A DNA stretch of 64,000 nucleotides from Pseudomonas hormoni (GTDB taxonomy: Bacteria; Pseudomonadota; Gammaproteobacteria; Pseudomonadales; Pseudomonadaceae), in NCBI RefSeq assembly GCF_018502625.1, contig NZ_CP075566.1, positions 377,001 through 441,000 on the forward strand, given 5' to 3'. Positions within the stretch are counted from its first letter, which is position 1. Every line of letters starts with the position of its first letter. Both the position numbers and the translations under genes were made by a program. Below are positions 56,057-64,000 of this stretch, one piece after another. The notes beneath the pieces are model-generated. The model did not search any database, was not told the DNA's origin, and was given only the letters and a program-made list of their open reading frames with translations.

Positions 56057-57166
56057 ATGCACGGCGAATCTCCAATCAAGCGTCGCGAATCCCGGAAAAT
56101 CTGGGTCGGTAACGTGCCTGTTGGCGGCGATGCGCCCATCGCTGTGCAGAGCATGACCAACAGCGACACCAATGACGTCGCCGCCACCGTGGCCCAGATC
56201 AATCGTCTGGAAGCCGCTGGCGTCGATATCGTGCGGGTTTCCGTGCCGGACATGGACGCCGCCGAAGCCTTCGGCAAGATCAAGCAACTGGTCAAAGTTC
56301 CGCTGGTGGCCGACATTCACTTCGACTACAAGATCGCGTTGCGCGTAGCCGAACTGGGCGTCGACTGCCTGCGGATCAACCCGGGCAACATCGGTCGCGA
56401 AGACCGCGTGCGTGCGGTAGTCGACGCCGCCCGTGATCGCGGGATTCCGATCCGCATCGGCGTCAACGCCGGTTCCCTGGAAAAAGACCTGCAAAAGAAA
56501 TACGGCGAGCCGACCCCGGCCGCGCTGGTCGAATCTGCCCTGCGTCACGTCGAACACCTTGAACGCCTGAACTTCCAGGACTTCAAGGTCAGCGTGAAAG
56601 CCTCCGACGTGTTCATGGCCGTCGCCGCTTACCGCTTGCTGGCCAAGGAAATCGTCCAGCCGCTGCACTTGGGGATTACCGAAGCCGGTGGTTTGCGTTC
56701 CGGCACGGTGAAATCCGCCGTGGGCCTCGGTATGCTGCTCGCCGAAGGGATTGGCGATACTATCCGCATCTCGTTGGCGGCCGACCCGGTCGAGGAAGTG
56801 AAAGTCGGCTACGACATTCTCAAATCCCTGCACCTGCGTTCCCGTGGCATCAACTTCATCGCCTGCCCGAGCTGCTCGCGGCAGAACTTCGATGTGGTCA
56901 AGACCATGAACGAGCTGGAAGGGCGCCTCGAAGACCTGCTGGTGCCGCTGGATGTCGCGGTGATCGGTTGCGTGGTCAACGGGCCGGGCGAAGCCAAGGA
57001 AGCCCATATCGGCTTGACCGGCGGCACGCCAAACCTGATTTACATCGACGGCAAGCCGTCGCAGAAACTGACGAATGACAATCTGGTGGATGAGCTCGAA
57101 CGCTTGATCCGCCAGAAAGCGGCCGAAAAGGTCGAAGCCGACGCGGCAGTAATCGCCCGCGGTTGA
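56057..57166 (+). CDS. ispG: 4-hydroxy-3-methylbut-2-enyl diphosphate synthase IspG
   Basis: 369 residues. TIM barrel with [14 protein letters not shown] and the cluster Cys in ACPSCSRQ and [10 protein letters not shown]. It performs the sixth step of the MEP isoprenoid pathway, using a 4Fe-4S cluster. It starts 3 bp after rodZ. Confidence 0.98.
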   Translation: MHGESPIKRRESRKIWVGNVPVGGDAPIAVQSMTNSDTNDVAATVAQINRLEAAGVDIVRVSVPDMDAAEAFGKIKQLVKVPLVADIHFDYKIALRVAELGVDCLRINPGNIGREDRVRAVVDAARDRGIPIRIGVNAGSLEKDLQKKYGEPTPAALVESALRHVEHLERLNFQDFKVSVKASDVFMAVAAYRLLAKEIVQPLHLGITEAGGLRSGTVKSAVGLGMLLAEGIGDTIRISLAADPVEEVKVGYDILKSLHLRSRGINFIACPSCSRQNFDVVKTMNELEGRLEDLLVPLDVAVIGCVVNGPGEAKEAHIGLTGGTPNLIYIDGKPSQKLTNDNLVDELERLIRQKAAEKVEADAAVIARG

Positions 57167-57190
57167 GTCGAACGAATTTAAGGATTGATA

Positions 57191-58480
57191 GTGAGCAAGT
57201 CTCTGCAAGCCATACGTGGCATGAACGACATCCTGCCCGAACAGACGCCCCTGTGGCGTCATTTCGAGGGCACCGTTTCGCGTCTGCTGGATAACTACGG
57301 TTACAAGCAGATCCGCATGCCGATCGTCGAGTTCACCGAGCTGTTCAAGCGCTCGATCGGCGAAGTGACCGACATCGTCGAAAAAGAGATGTACACCTTC
57401 GAAGACCGCAACGGCGATTCGCTGACCCTGCGCCCTGAAGGCACGGCGGCCTGCGTGCGTGCGGTACTCGAGCACGGCATCACCGGCGGTGGCCAGGTGC
57501 AGAAGCTTTGGTACATCGGCCCGATGTTCCGCCACGAACGTCCGCAGAAAGGCCGTTATCGCCAGTTCCACCAGATCGGTGTCGAGGTGTTCAACCTCGA
57601 CGGTCCGGACATCGACGCCGAGCTGATCGTGCTGACCTGGCGCCTGTGGGGCGAGCTGGGCATCCGTGATGCGGTCAAGCTCGAGCTCAACAGCCTGGGC
57701 ACCAGCGAATCCCGCGGTCGTTATCGCGAGGCGCTGGTCGAGTTCCTGTCCGCTCACCTGGACAAGCTCGACGAAGACAGCCAGCGTCGTCTGAAGACCA
57801 ACCCGCTGCGGGTTCTGGACACCAAGAACGCCGACACTCAAGCGATCCTGGTCGACGCGCCGAAAATGGCCGACTACCTCGACGACGAATCCCGCGTGCA
57901 CTTCGAGGGCCTCAAGGCTCGCCTGGACGCCGCCGGCATTCCTTATGTGATCAACCCGAAGCTGGTCCGCGGGCTGGATTACTACAGCAAGACCGTTTTC
58001 GAATGGGTCACCGACAAGTTGGGCGCTCAAGGCACCGTGTGTGCCGGCGGTCGTTACGACGGTCTGGTGGAACAGATGGGCGGCAAGCCGACCCCGGGCG
58101 TTGGTTTCGCCATGGGCATCGAGCGCCTCGTGCTGCTGCTGGAAACCCTGGAGCAGATCCCGGAAGATATTTCCCGTCAGGTCGACGTCTATCTTTGCGC
58201 ATTCGGCGAGGCTGCCGAACTGGCTGCCCTGACGTTGAGCGAGCGTGTTCGCGATCAATTGCCCAACCTGCGCCTGCAGATCAATGCCGGCGCCGGCAGC
58301 TTCAAAAGCCAGTTCAAGAAGGCCGACAAGAGCGGTGCGCTGTACGCGCTGATCCTCGGTGACGACGAAATGGCCCAGCAAGTGGTAGGTTTCAAACCCC
58401 TGCGTGGCCAGGGCGAACAACAAAGCATTGCCTGGGATGCGCTTGCTGCACACCTGGCCACCTGCGTCGTGCAGGGTTGA
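57191..58480 (+). CDS. hisS: Histidyl-tRNA synthetase
   Basis: 429 residues. Class II motifs: RGMNDILP start, [17 protein letters not shown] (motif 2), AGGRYDGLV and GFAMGIERL (motif 3), then the anticodon-binding domain. GTG 57191 is the start, with AAGGAT 6 nt upstream. Confidence 0.98.
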   Translation: MSKSLQAIRGMNDILPEQTPLWRHFEGTVSRLLDNYGYKQIRMPIVEFTELFKRSIGEVTDIVEKEMYTFEDRNGDSLTLRPEGTAACVRAVLEHGITGGGQVQKLWYIGPMFRHERPQKGRYRQFHQIGVEVFNLDGPDIDAELIVLTWRLWGELGIRDAVKLELNSLGTSESRGRYREALVEFLSAHLDKLDEDSQRRLKTNPLRVLDTKNADTQAILVDAPKMADYLDDESRVHFEGLKARLDAAGIPYVINPKLVRGLDYYSKTVFEWVTDKLGAQGTVCAGGRYDGLVEQMGGKPTPGVGFAMGIERLVLLLETLEQIPEDISRQVDVYLCAFGEAAELAALTLSERVRDQLPNLRLQINAGAGSFKSQFKKADKSGALYALILGDDEMAQQVVGFKPLRGQGEQQSIAWDALAAHLATCVVQG

Positions 58481-58520
58481 AGCTGTCAAACAGCCGATTT
58501 AGCGATTAAGGAGTATTGGG

Positions 58521-59162
58521 GTGTCGAGTACCGAAGACGAAAACCTTGCGGATTTGAAGGACTGGTGGACACGCAACGGCAAGCCCCTGGTCACTGGCGG
58601 CCTGTTGGCGCTGGTCATCGTGTTCGGCTGGCAGGCCTTTCACAAGTATCAGAGCAATCAGTCGCAAAGCGCCTCGATTCTCTATCAGCAATTGCTCGAA
58701 ACCACGCTGACGCCTGACGGCAAGCCTGACGCCGCCCGTGTTTCGGACCTGGCCGGCAAGCTCAACAGCGAGTTCGGCGGCACCGCCTACGCGCAGTACG
58801 GTAGCCTGTTCGTGGCGAAAGTCGCGGTCGACAGCGGCAAGCTGGACGACGCTGCCACCGAGCTGAAAGCCATCGTTGCCAAACCGGCCAACCCGGCACT
58901 GGGTGAAATCGCCCGTCAGCGCCTGGCGCAGGTACTGGCCGCGCAGAACAAGGCCGATGAAGCCCTGAAACTGCTCGAAGGCGATGCCGATAAGGCATTC
59001 CTCGCCACTCGCGAAGAACTCAAGGGCGACCTGCTGGTGCAGTTGGGTCGTGCCGATGAAGCGAACGCTGCGTATCAAAAAGCCAAGGCAGCACTGTCGG
59101 ATGAAGCGGCAGTCGGTGGCCTACAAATCAAGCTGGACGATCTGGCCAAAGGGGATGCGTGA
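58521..59162 (+). CDS. YfgM-family membrane-anchored TPR protein
   Basis: 213 residues. A cytoplasmic N-terminus (EDENLADLKDWWTRNG), one membrane helix (residues 26-42) and TPR-like repeats in the periplasm. YfgM works at the Sec translocon as an ancillary chaperone. GTG 58521 behind AAGGAG is the start. It overlaps the bamB start. Confidence 0.93.
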   Translation: MSSTEDENLADLKDWWTRNGKPLVTGGLLALVIVFGWQAFHKYQSNQSQSASILYQQLLETTLTPDGKPDAARVSDLAGKLNSEFGGTAYAQYGSLFVAKVAVDSGKLDDAATELKAIVAKPANPALGEIARQRLAQVLAAQNKADEALKLLEGDADKAFLATREELKGDLLVQLGRADEANAAYQKAKAALSDEAAVGGLQIKLDDLAKGDA

Positions 59163-60306
59163 CGTGATCCGTTGGAAACATGCAGCATTGCTGGCTCTGG
59201 CCGTATTGGCCGCGGGTTGCAGCAGCAACAGCAAAAAAGAATTGCCGCCTGCCGAGCTGGTCGACTTCAAAGAAGAAGTGGTCCTGCAAAAGCAGTGGAG
59301 TCGTTCGATCGGTGACGGTCAGGGCGAAACCTACAACATGCTGGTTCCGGCGATCGATGGCGATACCATCTATGCCGCCGACGTCACTGGCGTGGTGATG
59401 GCGATGGATCGCAGCAACGGCGACGTCAAATGGAAGAAAGATCTTGAACTGCCCGTTTCCGGCGCCGTTGGCGTGGGTTATGGCCTGCTCGTGATCGGTA
59501 CGACCAAGGGCGAAATTGTTGCCATGGACGCCAGCAGCGGTGAAGAGAAATGGCGCGCTCGCGTGTCCAGCGAAGTCCTCGCGCCGCCGGCCAACAACGG
59601 TGACGTGGTGGTGGTTCAGACTCAGGACGACCGTCTGATCGGTCTGGATGCCGCCACCGGCAACCAGCGCTGGCTGTATGACAGCACGCCTGCCGTCCTG
59701 ACCCTGCGCGGCACCAGTGCACCGATCGTCACCAACCGCCTTGCAGTGGCTGGCTTGTCGACCGGTAAAGTGGTCGCTCTCGATATCTCCAACGGCGTGC
59801 CGGTGTGGGAACAGCGGGTTGCGATTCCACAAGGTCGTTCGGAACTGGAGCGCGTTGTCGATATCGACGGTGGCTTGCTGCTGTCCGGCGGTACGCTGTA
59901 CGTCGCCAGCTATCAGGGTCGCGTTGCGGCACTGGACCTGGAAAGCGGTCGTCAACTCTGGCAGCGTGATGCTTCCAGCTATGCCGGCGTGGCCCAGGGT
60001 TTCGGCACTGTTTATGTGAGCCTGTCTTCGGGCACTGTTGAAGGCGTCGACGAGCGTTCCACCACGGCTTTGTGGAGCAACGACTCGCTGGCTCGCCGTC
60101 AACTCTCGGCTCCGGAAGTGTTCTCCAGCTATGTTGCTATCGGTGACATGGAAGGCTACGTGCACCTGCTGAGCCAGGTGGACGGCCGCTTTGTCGGCCG
60201 CGAGCGCATCGACAGCGACGGCCTGCGTGCCCGTCCGCTGGTGGTGGGTGACACGATTTATCTGTATGGCAACAGTGGCAAACTGGAAGCCCTGACCATC
60301 AAGTAA
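59155..60306 (+). CDS. bamB: Outer-membrane assembly lipoprotein BamB
   Basis: 383 residues. Lipoprotein signal with lipobox LAAGC, then an eight-bladed PQQ-type beta-propeller (VMAMDRSNGDVKWKKD, IVAMDASSGEEKWRA, LIGLDAATGNQRW). It is a scaffold of the BAM complex. ATG 59155 overlaps yfgM by 8 bp; GTG 59164 has better Shine-Dalgarno spacing and is an alternative. Confidence 0.96.
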   Translation: MRDVIRWKHAALLALAVLAAGCSSNSKKELPPAELVDFKEEVVLQKQWSRSIGDGQGETYNMLVPAIDGDTIYAADVTGVVMAMDRSNGDVKWKKDLELPVSGAVGVGYGLLVIGTTKGEIVAMDASSGEEKWRARVSSEVLAPPANNGDVVVVQTQDDRLIGLDAATGNQRWLYDSTPAVLTLRGTSAPIVTNRLAVAGLSTGKVVALDISNGVPVWEQRVAIPQGRSELERVVDIDGGLLLSGGTLYVASYQGRVAALDLESGRQLWQRDASSYAGVAQGFGTVYVSLSSGTVEGVDERSTTALWSNDSLARRQLSAPEVFSSYVAIGDMEGYVHLLSQVDGRFVGRERIDSDGLRARPLVVGDTIYLYGNSGKLEALTIK

Positions 60307-60313
60307 GGACTAT

Positions 60314-60416
60314 GCTTGGGGTTTAACCCCCAAGCGGCCCCGTTCTGCGGGGCTCGCAGCGTTTTCAAACGCTGCCCCGAGCACCAGCCGCTGCCTCGCA
60401 GCGGCTTTTGTATTTT
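60314..60416 (+). terminator. Four tandem hairpins between bamB and der, the last a terminator
   Basis: The stems are GCTTGGGG/CCCCAAGC (60314-60335), GCCCCG/CGGGGC (60337-60353), GCAGCGTTT/AAACGCTGC (60356-60375) and AGCCGCTGC/GCAGCGGCT (60386-60406). The last is followed by TTTGTATTTT and has terminator form. Confidence 0.75.
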
Positions 60417-60441
60417 CTGAAATAACGAAGTGGAGAGCCGC

Positions 60442-61911
60442 ATGGTTCCCGTAATCGCCCTGGTGGGCCGACCGAACGTCGGCAAGTCCACCTTGTTCAA
60501 CCGCCTGACCAGGACTCGCGACGCCATCGTCGGCGACTTGTCCGGTCTGACCCGTGATCGCCAATACGGTGAGGCCAAGTGGCAAGGGCGTTCCTACATT
60601 CTGGTCGACACCGGCGGTATCTCCGGTGACGAGCACGGTATGGACGAAAAAATGGCCGAGCAGTCGCTGCTGGCCATTGAAGAAGCTGATGTCGTTCTGT
60701 TCCTGGTAGATGCCAAGGCCGGTTTCACCGCCGCCGACCAGATGATCGCCGAGCATTTGCGCAAACGTAACAAGCGTTCCTACGTGGTTGCCAACAAGGT
60801 CGACAACATCGACCCTGAAATGGCCCGCGCCGAATTCGCCCCGTTGGGCATGGGCCATGCGATCCCGATCGCCGGTGCTCATGGTCGTGGCATCACCCAG
60901 ATGCTGGAAATCGCCCTGAGCGACTTCCCGAAAGACGATGAAGAACCGGAAGACGGCGAAGAAGAGATCGTTGCCGAAGGCGAGGAAGCCAAGCGCATTC
61001 CTGGCCCGAGCGAAAAAGACGGGATCAAGATCGCCATCATCGGCCGTCCGAACGTGGGCAAGTCGACCCTGGTCAACCGCATGCTCGGTGAAGACCGGGT
61101 GATCGTGTATGACCAACCCGGCACCACCCGCGACAGTATCTACATCCCGTTCGAGCGTAATGACGAGAAGTACACGCTGATCGACACCGCCGGTGTGCGC
61201 AAGCGCGGCAAGATCCACGAAGAAGTCGAAAAATTCTCCGTGGTCAAAACCCTGCAGGCGATCAAAGACGCCAACGTGGTGATCTTCGTGATGGACGCCC
61301 GCGAAGGCGTGGTGGACCACGACCTGAACCTGCTGGGCTTCGCCATTGAATCGGGTCGTGCGCTGGTGATCGCGATCAACAAGTGGGACGGCATGACGCC
61401 GAGCGAGCGTGACTTCGTGAAGGTCGAGCTGCAACGTCGACTGTTCTTCGTTGACTACGCCGACATCCACTTCATCTCGGCCCTGCACGGCACTGGCGTG
61501 GGCAACCTGTACGCCTCCGTACAGAACTCGTTCAAGTCCGCGGTCACCCGCTGGCCGACCAACCGCCTGACCCAGATCCTGGAAGATGCGGTCGGTGAGC
61601 ACGCGCCACCGATGGTCAACAACCGCCGGATCAAGCTGCGTTATGCCCACTTGGGTGGTGCGAACCCGCCGATCATCGTGATTCACGGTAACCAGATCGA
61701 GAAGGTGCCGAAGTCTTACGTCCGTTACCTGGAAAACACTTACCGTCGCGTTCTGAAGCTGGTCGGTACGCCGATCCGCATCGAGTTCAAGGGCGGCGAG
61801 AACCCGTACGAAGGCAACAAGAACTCGCTCACCGACCGTCAGGTCAACAAGAAGCGTCGCTTGATGTCGCACCACAAGAAGGCCGACAAGAAGCGCCGCG
61901 ACAAGCGTTGA
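60442..61911 (+). CDS. der: Ribosome-assembly GTPase Der
   Basis: 489 residues. Two tandem GTPase domains ([12 protein letters not shown] and [12 protein letters not shown]), each with DTGG/DTAG and NKxD motifs, and a C-terminal KH-like domain ending in a basic tail. It is essential for 50S subunit maturation. ATG 60442 with GGAG 8 bp upstream is chosen; GTG 60430 is in frame. Confidence 0.98.
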   Translation: MVPVIALVGRPNVGKSTLFNRLTRTRDAIVGDLSGLTRDRQYGEAKWQGRSYILVDTGGISGDEHGMDEKMAEQSLLAIEEADVVLFLVDAKAGFTAADQMIAEHLRKRNKRSYVVANKVDNIDPEMARAEFAPLGMGHAIPIAGAHGRGITQMLEIALSDFPKDDEEPEDGEEEIVAEGEEAKRIPGPSEKDGIKIAIIGRPNVGKSTLVNRMLGEDRVIVYDQPGTTRDSIYIPFERNDEKYTLIDTAGVRKRGKIHEEVEKFSVVKTLQAIKDANVVIFVMDAREGVVDHDLNLLGFAIESGRALVIAINKWDGMTPSERDFVKVELQRRLFFVDYADIHFISALHGTGVGNLYASVQNSFKSAVTRWPTNRLTQILEDAVGEHAPPMVNNRRIKLRYAHLGGANPPIIVIHGNQIEKVPKSYVRYLENTYRRVLKLVGTPIRIEFKGGENPYEGNKNSLTDRQVNKKRRLMSHHKKADKKRRDKR

Positions 61912-61918
61912 TTCAAAA

Positions 61919-61948
61919 CCCCACACACTTCTAGTGTGGGGGCTTTTT
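61919..61948 (+). terminator. Rho-independent terminator of der
   Basis: CCCCACAC/GTGTGGGG with an ACTTCTA loop, followed by GCTTTTTG. Confidence 0.92.
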
Positions 61949-62080
61949 GTGGCGAGGGAGCTTGCTCCCGCTCGACTGCGCAGCAGTCGCAAAACCGACC
62001 GACGCGTTCTATCTGAACGAACTCGGTTGGAGATATTGGGACCGCTTCGCGGTCCAGCGGGAGCAAGCTCCCTCGCCACA
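61948..62080. repeat. REP doublet
   Basis: TGTGGCGAGGGAGCTTGCTCC... (61948-61972) is inverted at 62056-62080. It accounts for most of the 295-bp gap between der and the aminotransferase. Confidence 0.92.
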
Positions 62081-62107
62081 GGTAATGCGGTGAATGTTTT
62101 GGAAGAA

Positions 62108-62132
62108 GGGCGCCAGCAGGCGCCCTTTTTTT
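62108..62132 (+). terminator. Rho-independent terminator upstream of the aminotransferase
   Basis: GGGCGCC-AGCA-GGCGCCC followed by seven T. It is a second transcript end after der and insulates the next gene. Confidence 0.85.
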
Positions 62133-62206
62133 ATGGGCGCCGTTTGGGCTATCCTCGGGCTCTCCCGCGCCGCCGTTAGAGCCGGGTGTAGAGCAGGGAA
62201 TCACCG

Positions 62207-63355
62207 ATGATCACCAGTAAGCTGCCGAATGTCGGCATCACTATCTTCACGCAGATGTCTCAGCTCGCGGCGCAAACCGGGGCGATCAACCTGTCCCAGG
62301 GTTTTCCCGATTTCGATGCCCCGCAGGCCCTGTGCGGTGCGGTCGGTCGGCATGTTGCCAATGGCCACAACCAGTATTCGCCGATGACCGGATTGCCGGT
62401 GTTGCGTCAGCAAGTGGCGGCGAAGATCGCTCGCAGCTACGGCGTCAATGTCGATGCCGACAACGAAGTGACCATCACGCCCGGCGCCACCCAGGCGATC
62501 TTCTGCGCGATTCAGGCGGTTATCCACAGCGGCGACGAAGTGATCGTGTTCGATCCGTGCTACGACAGTTACGAGCCGTCGGTTGAACTGGCCGGTGGTC
62601 GTTGCGTGCATGTGCAGCTCGGGCTGAATGATTTCTCCATCGACTTCCAGAAACTGGCTGAGGCCATTACGCCGCGCACGCGGATGATTGTGCTGAACAC
62701 CCCGCACAACCCGAGTGGCGCACTGATCAGCCGTGCCGAGCTGGATCAGTTGGCGGATCTGATTCGTGATCGCGACATCTACCTCGTCAGCGACGAAGTC
62801 TACGAACACCTGGTGTTCGACGGCTTGCCTCACGTCAGCGTGCTGAATCACGAAGAGTTGTATCAGCGCGCCTTTGTGGTCAGCTCGTTCGGCAAGACCT
62901 ATCACGTCACCGGCTGGAAAACCGGCTACGTGGTCGCACCGCCGGCCCTCACAGCGGAGCTGCGCAAGGTTCACCAGTACGTCAGTTTCTGCGGCGTGAC
63001 GCCGCTGCAATTTGCCTTGGCCGATTTCATGGCTGAGCACCCGGAGCATGTCGAAGAGCTGCCGGCTTTTTATCAGGCCAAGCGCGACCTGTTCTGCGAC
63101 CTCCTGACGCCATCGCGCTTCAGTTTCACCCGCGTGACCGGCACCTATTTCCAGCTGGTCGATTACTCGCAGATCCGCCCGGACCTCAACGACGTCGAGA
63201 TGGCGCTGTGGATGACCCGCGAACACGGCGTGGCGAGCATCCCGATCTCGGTGTTCTACCAGACGCCGCCAGAAGGCCAGCGCCTGGTGCGTCTGTGCTT
63301 TGCCAAGCGTGAGGAGACCCTGCGTGAAGCAGCGGCAAAACTATGCGTGATCTGA
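62207..63355 (+). CDS. Class I aminotransferase, methionine-type (MtnE/YbdL-like)
   Basis: 382 residues. NLSQGFPDFDAP at the N-terminus, NTPHNPSG, SDEVYEHLVFDG and the PLP-lysine SSFGKTYHVTGWKTGY match the YbdL/KAT-like methionine aminotransferases. These transaminate 2-oxo-4-methylthiobutyrate to methionine using glutamine or other donors. The overlapping omega-amidase gene downstream removes the resulting alpha-ketoglutaramate, a well-known pairing. Confidence 0.92.
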   Translation: MITSKLPNVGITIFTQMSQLAAQTGAINLSQGFPDFDAPQALCGAVGRHVANGHNQYSPMTGLPVLRQQVAAKIARSYGVNVDADNEVTITPGATQAIFCAIQAVIHSGDEVIVFDPCYDSYEPSVELAGGRCVHVQLGLNDFSIDFQKLAEAITPRTRMIVLNTPHNPSGALISRAELDQLADLIRDRDIYLVSDEVYEHLVFDGLPHVSVLNHEELYQRAFVVSSFGKTYHVTGWKTGYVVAPPALTAELRKVHQYVSFCGVTPLQFALADFMAEHPEHVEELPAFYQAKRDLFCDLLTPSRFSFTRVTGTYFQLVDYSQIRPDLNDVEMALWMTREHGVASIPISVFYQTPPEGQRLVRLCFAKREETLREAAAKLCVI

Positions 63356-64000
63356 GTGCACTGCCGAATCTGAACATTGCGCTGGTCCAGACAACCCTGG
63401 CCTGGCACGACCGCCAGGCCAATCTGGAGCATTTCGAGCAACTGCTGGAACAGGCTCGCGGCGCGGATCTGATCATCCTGCCGGAGATGTTCACCACCGG
63501 TTTCTCCATGGAGTCGGAGACGCTCGCCGAAGCGGAAAACGGTCCCACCAGCAAATGGCTGCGCACACAGGCTGCGCAACTCGATGCCGTGATCACCGGC
63601 AGCGTCATCGTTCAGGCCGCCGACGGCAGTCATCGTAATCGCCTGTTATGGGCACGCCCGGACGGTGAAGTCTGGCACTACGACAAGCGTCACCTGTTCC
63701 GCATGGCGGGCGAGCACAATCACTACACACCCGGCGAGCGCCAGGTGCAGTTCGAACTCAAAGGCTGGCGTGTGCGGCCGCTGATTTGCTACGACCTGCG
63801 CTTCCCGGTGTGGAGCCGTGATGCCCAGGACACCGACCTGTTGCTGTACACCGCGAATTGGCCGGGCGCACGGCGTCAGCACTGGAACCGTTTGCTACCG
63901 GCACGGGCGATCGAAAACCTTTGCTATGTGGCGGCAGTGAATCGCATCGGGACTGACGGAAAAGGCTTCGCGTATACCGGCGACAGTCAGGTGCTCGATT
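63343..64000 (+). CDS. Omega-amidase of the nitrilase superfamily (YafV-like), 3' end outside the window
   Basis: 219 codons are visible. The catalytic triad of the nitrilase fold is present: Glu in LPEMFTTGF, Lys in YDKRHLF, Cys in ICYDLRFP. It matches the YafV/omega-amidase group, which hydrolyses alpha-ketoglutaramate to 2-oxoglutarate and ammonia. ATG 63343 overlaps the end of the aminotransferase gene by 13 bp, so the two are coupled in one repair/salvage operon. The frame runs past base 64000. Confidence 0.92.
   Translation, partial: MRDLSALPNLNIALVQTTLAWHDRQANLEHFEQLLEQARGADLIILPEMFTTGFSMESETLAEAENGPTSKWLRTQAAQLDAVITGSVIVQAADGSHRNRLLWARPDGEVWHYDKRHLFRMAGEHNHYTPGERQVQFELKGWRVRPLICYDLRFPVWSRDAQDTDLLLYTANWPGARRQHWNRLLPARAIENLCYVAAVNRIGTDGKGFAYTGDSQVLD

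Noticed and set aside
54995..58489. 1164-codon minus-strand open frame
   Set aside because: It lies antisense to rodZ, ispG and hisS, all clear genes. Such long frames are a by-product of high-GC codon bias.

Overview
The window is a chromosomal segment of a Pseudomonas of the P. fluorescens type. The evidence is the block order queA-tgt-yajC-secD-secF-suhB-trmJ-cysE-iscRSUA-hscBA-fdx-iscX-ndk-rlmN-pilW-rodZ-ispG-hisS-yfgM-bamB-der, which is standard in Pseudomonas. GC is high outside the islands, and there are many pseudomonad REP palindromes between genes.

Bases 1-26,000 are accessory and metabolic genes. They open with a possible small N-oxidation/tailoring locus: the end of an Fe(II)/2-oxoglutarate oxygenase, an AurF-type di-iron oxygenase, a metallo-beta-lactamase-fold hydrolase, and a convergent MocR regulator. 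Next comes an OmpR-type two-component system divergent from an exported methionine-sulfoxide repair set (Tat-MsrB, a DipZ-like CcdA-thioredoxin fusion, MsrA). A diguanylate cyclase, a LysR regulator divergent from an ArgD-like transaminase, a P-loop kinase and a PhoD-like phosphatase follow. At 16.8-19 kb there is a decayed stretch: a low-GC frameshifted gene, a LysR gene without its DNA-binding domain, and a PH-domain gene killed by one stop codon. Its intact twin lies 7 kb away. The NAD-dependent formate dehydrogenase operon fdsGBAD separates the twins.

Bases 26,000-37,600 form a conflict and defence island. It holds a toxin with a colicin E3-type 16S rRNase domain plus a coupled small partner, and a DUF3077 gene behind a short coupled leader ORF and a structured RNA-like region. 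It also holds a 31-codon ORF/HTH-ImmA-IrrE/DUF4411-PIN toxin-antitoxin-like operon, a GmrSD-like DUF262 protein, and a strongly AT-rich three-gene ABC-3C-type operon (PD-(D/E)xK-like effector, middle component, DUF3732-type ABC ATPase). Copies of a short repeat (core AATCTGTCCCC) bracket the last two modules. The island abuts the 3' end of tRNA-Leu(CAA), with two uncharacterised genes between.

Bases 37,700-64,000 are core genome: tRNA queuosine modification, the Sec accessory translocase, suhB, trmJ/cysE, iron-sulfur cluster assembly under an IscR-type promoter, ndk, rlmN, a pilus pilotin, rodZ, ispG, hisS, the YfgM/BamB envelope proteins and the GTPase Der. An MtnE-like transaminase and an omega-amidase running off the end close the window. 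The main non-coding items here are a 159-bp MITE-like inverted repeat before trmJ, a promoter-like TATAAT inside the iscX terminator loop, and four tandem hairpins between bamB and der.
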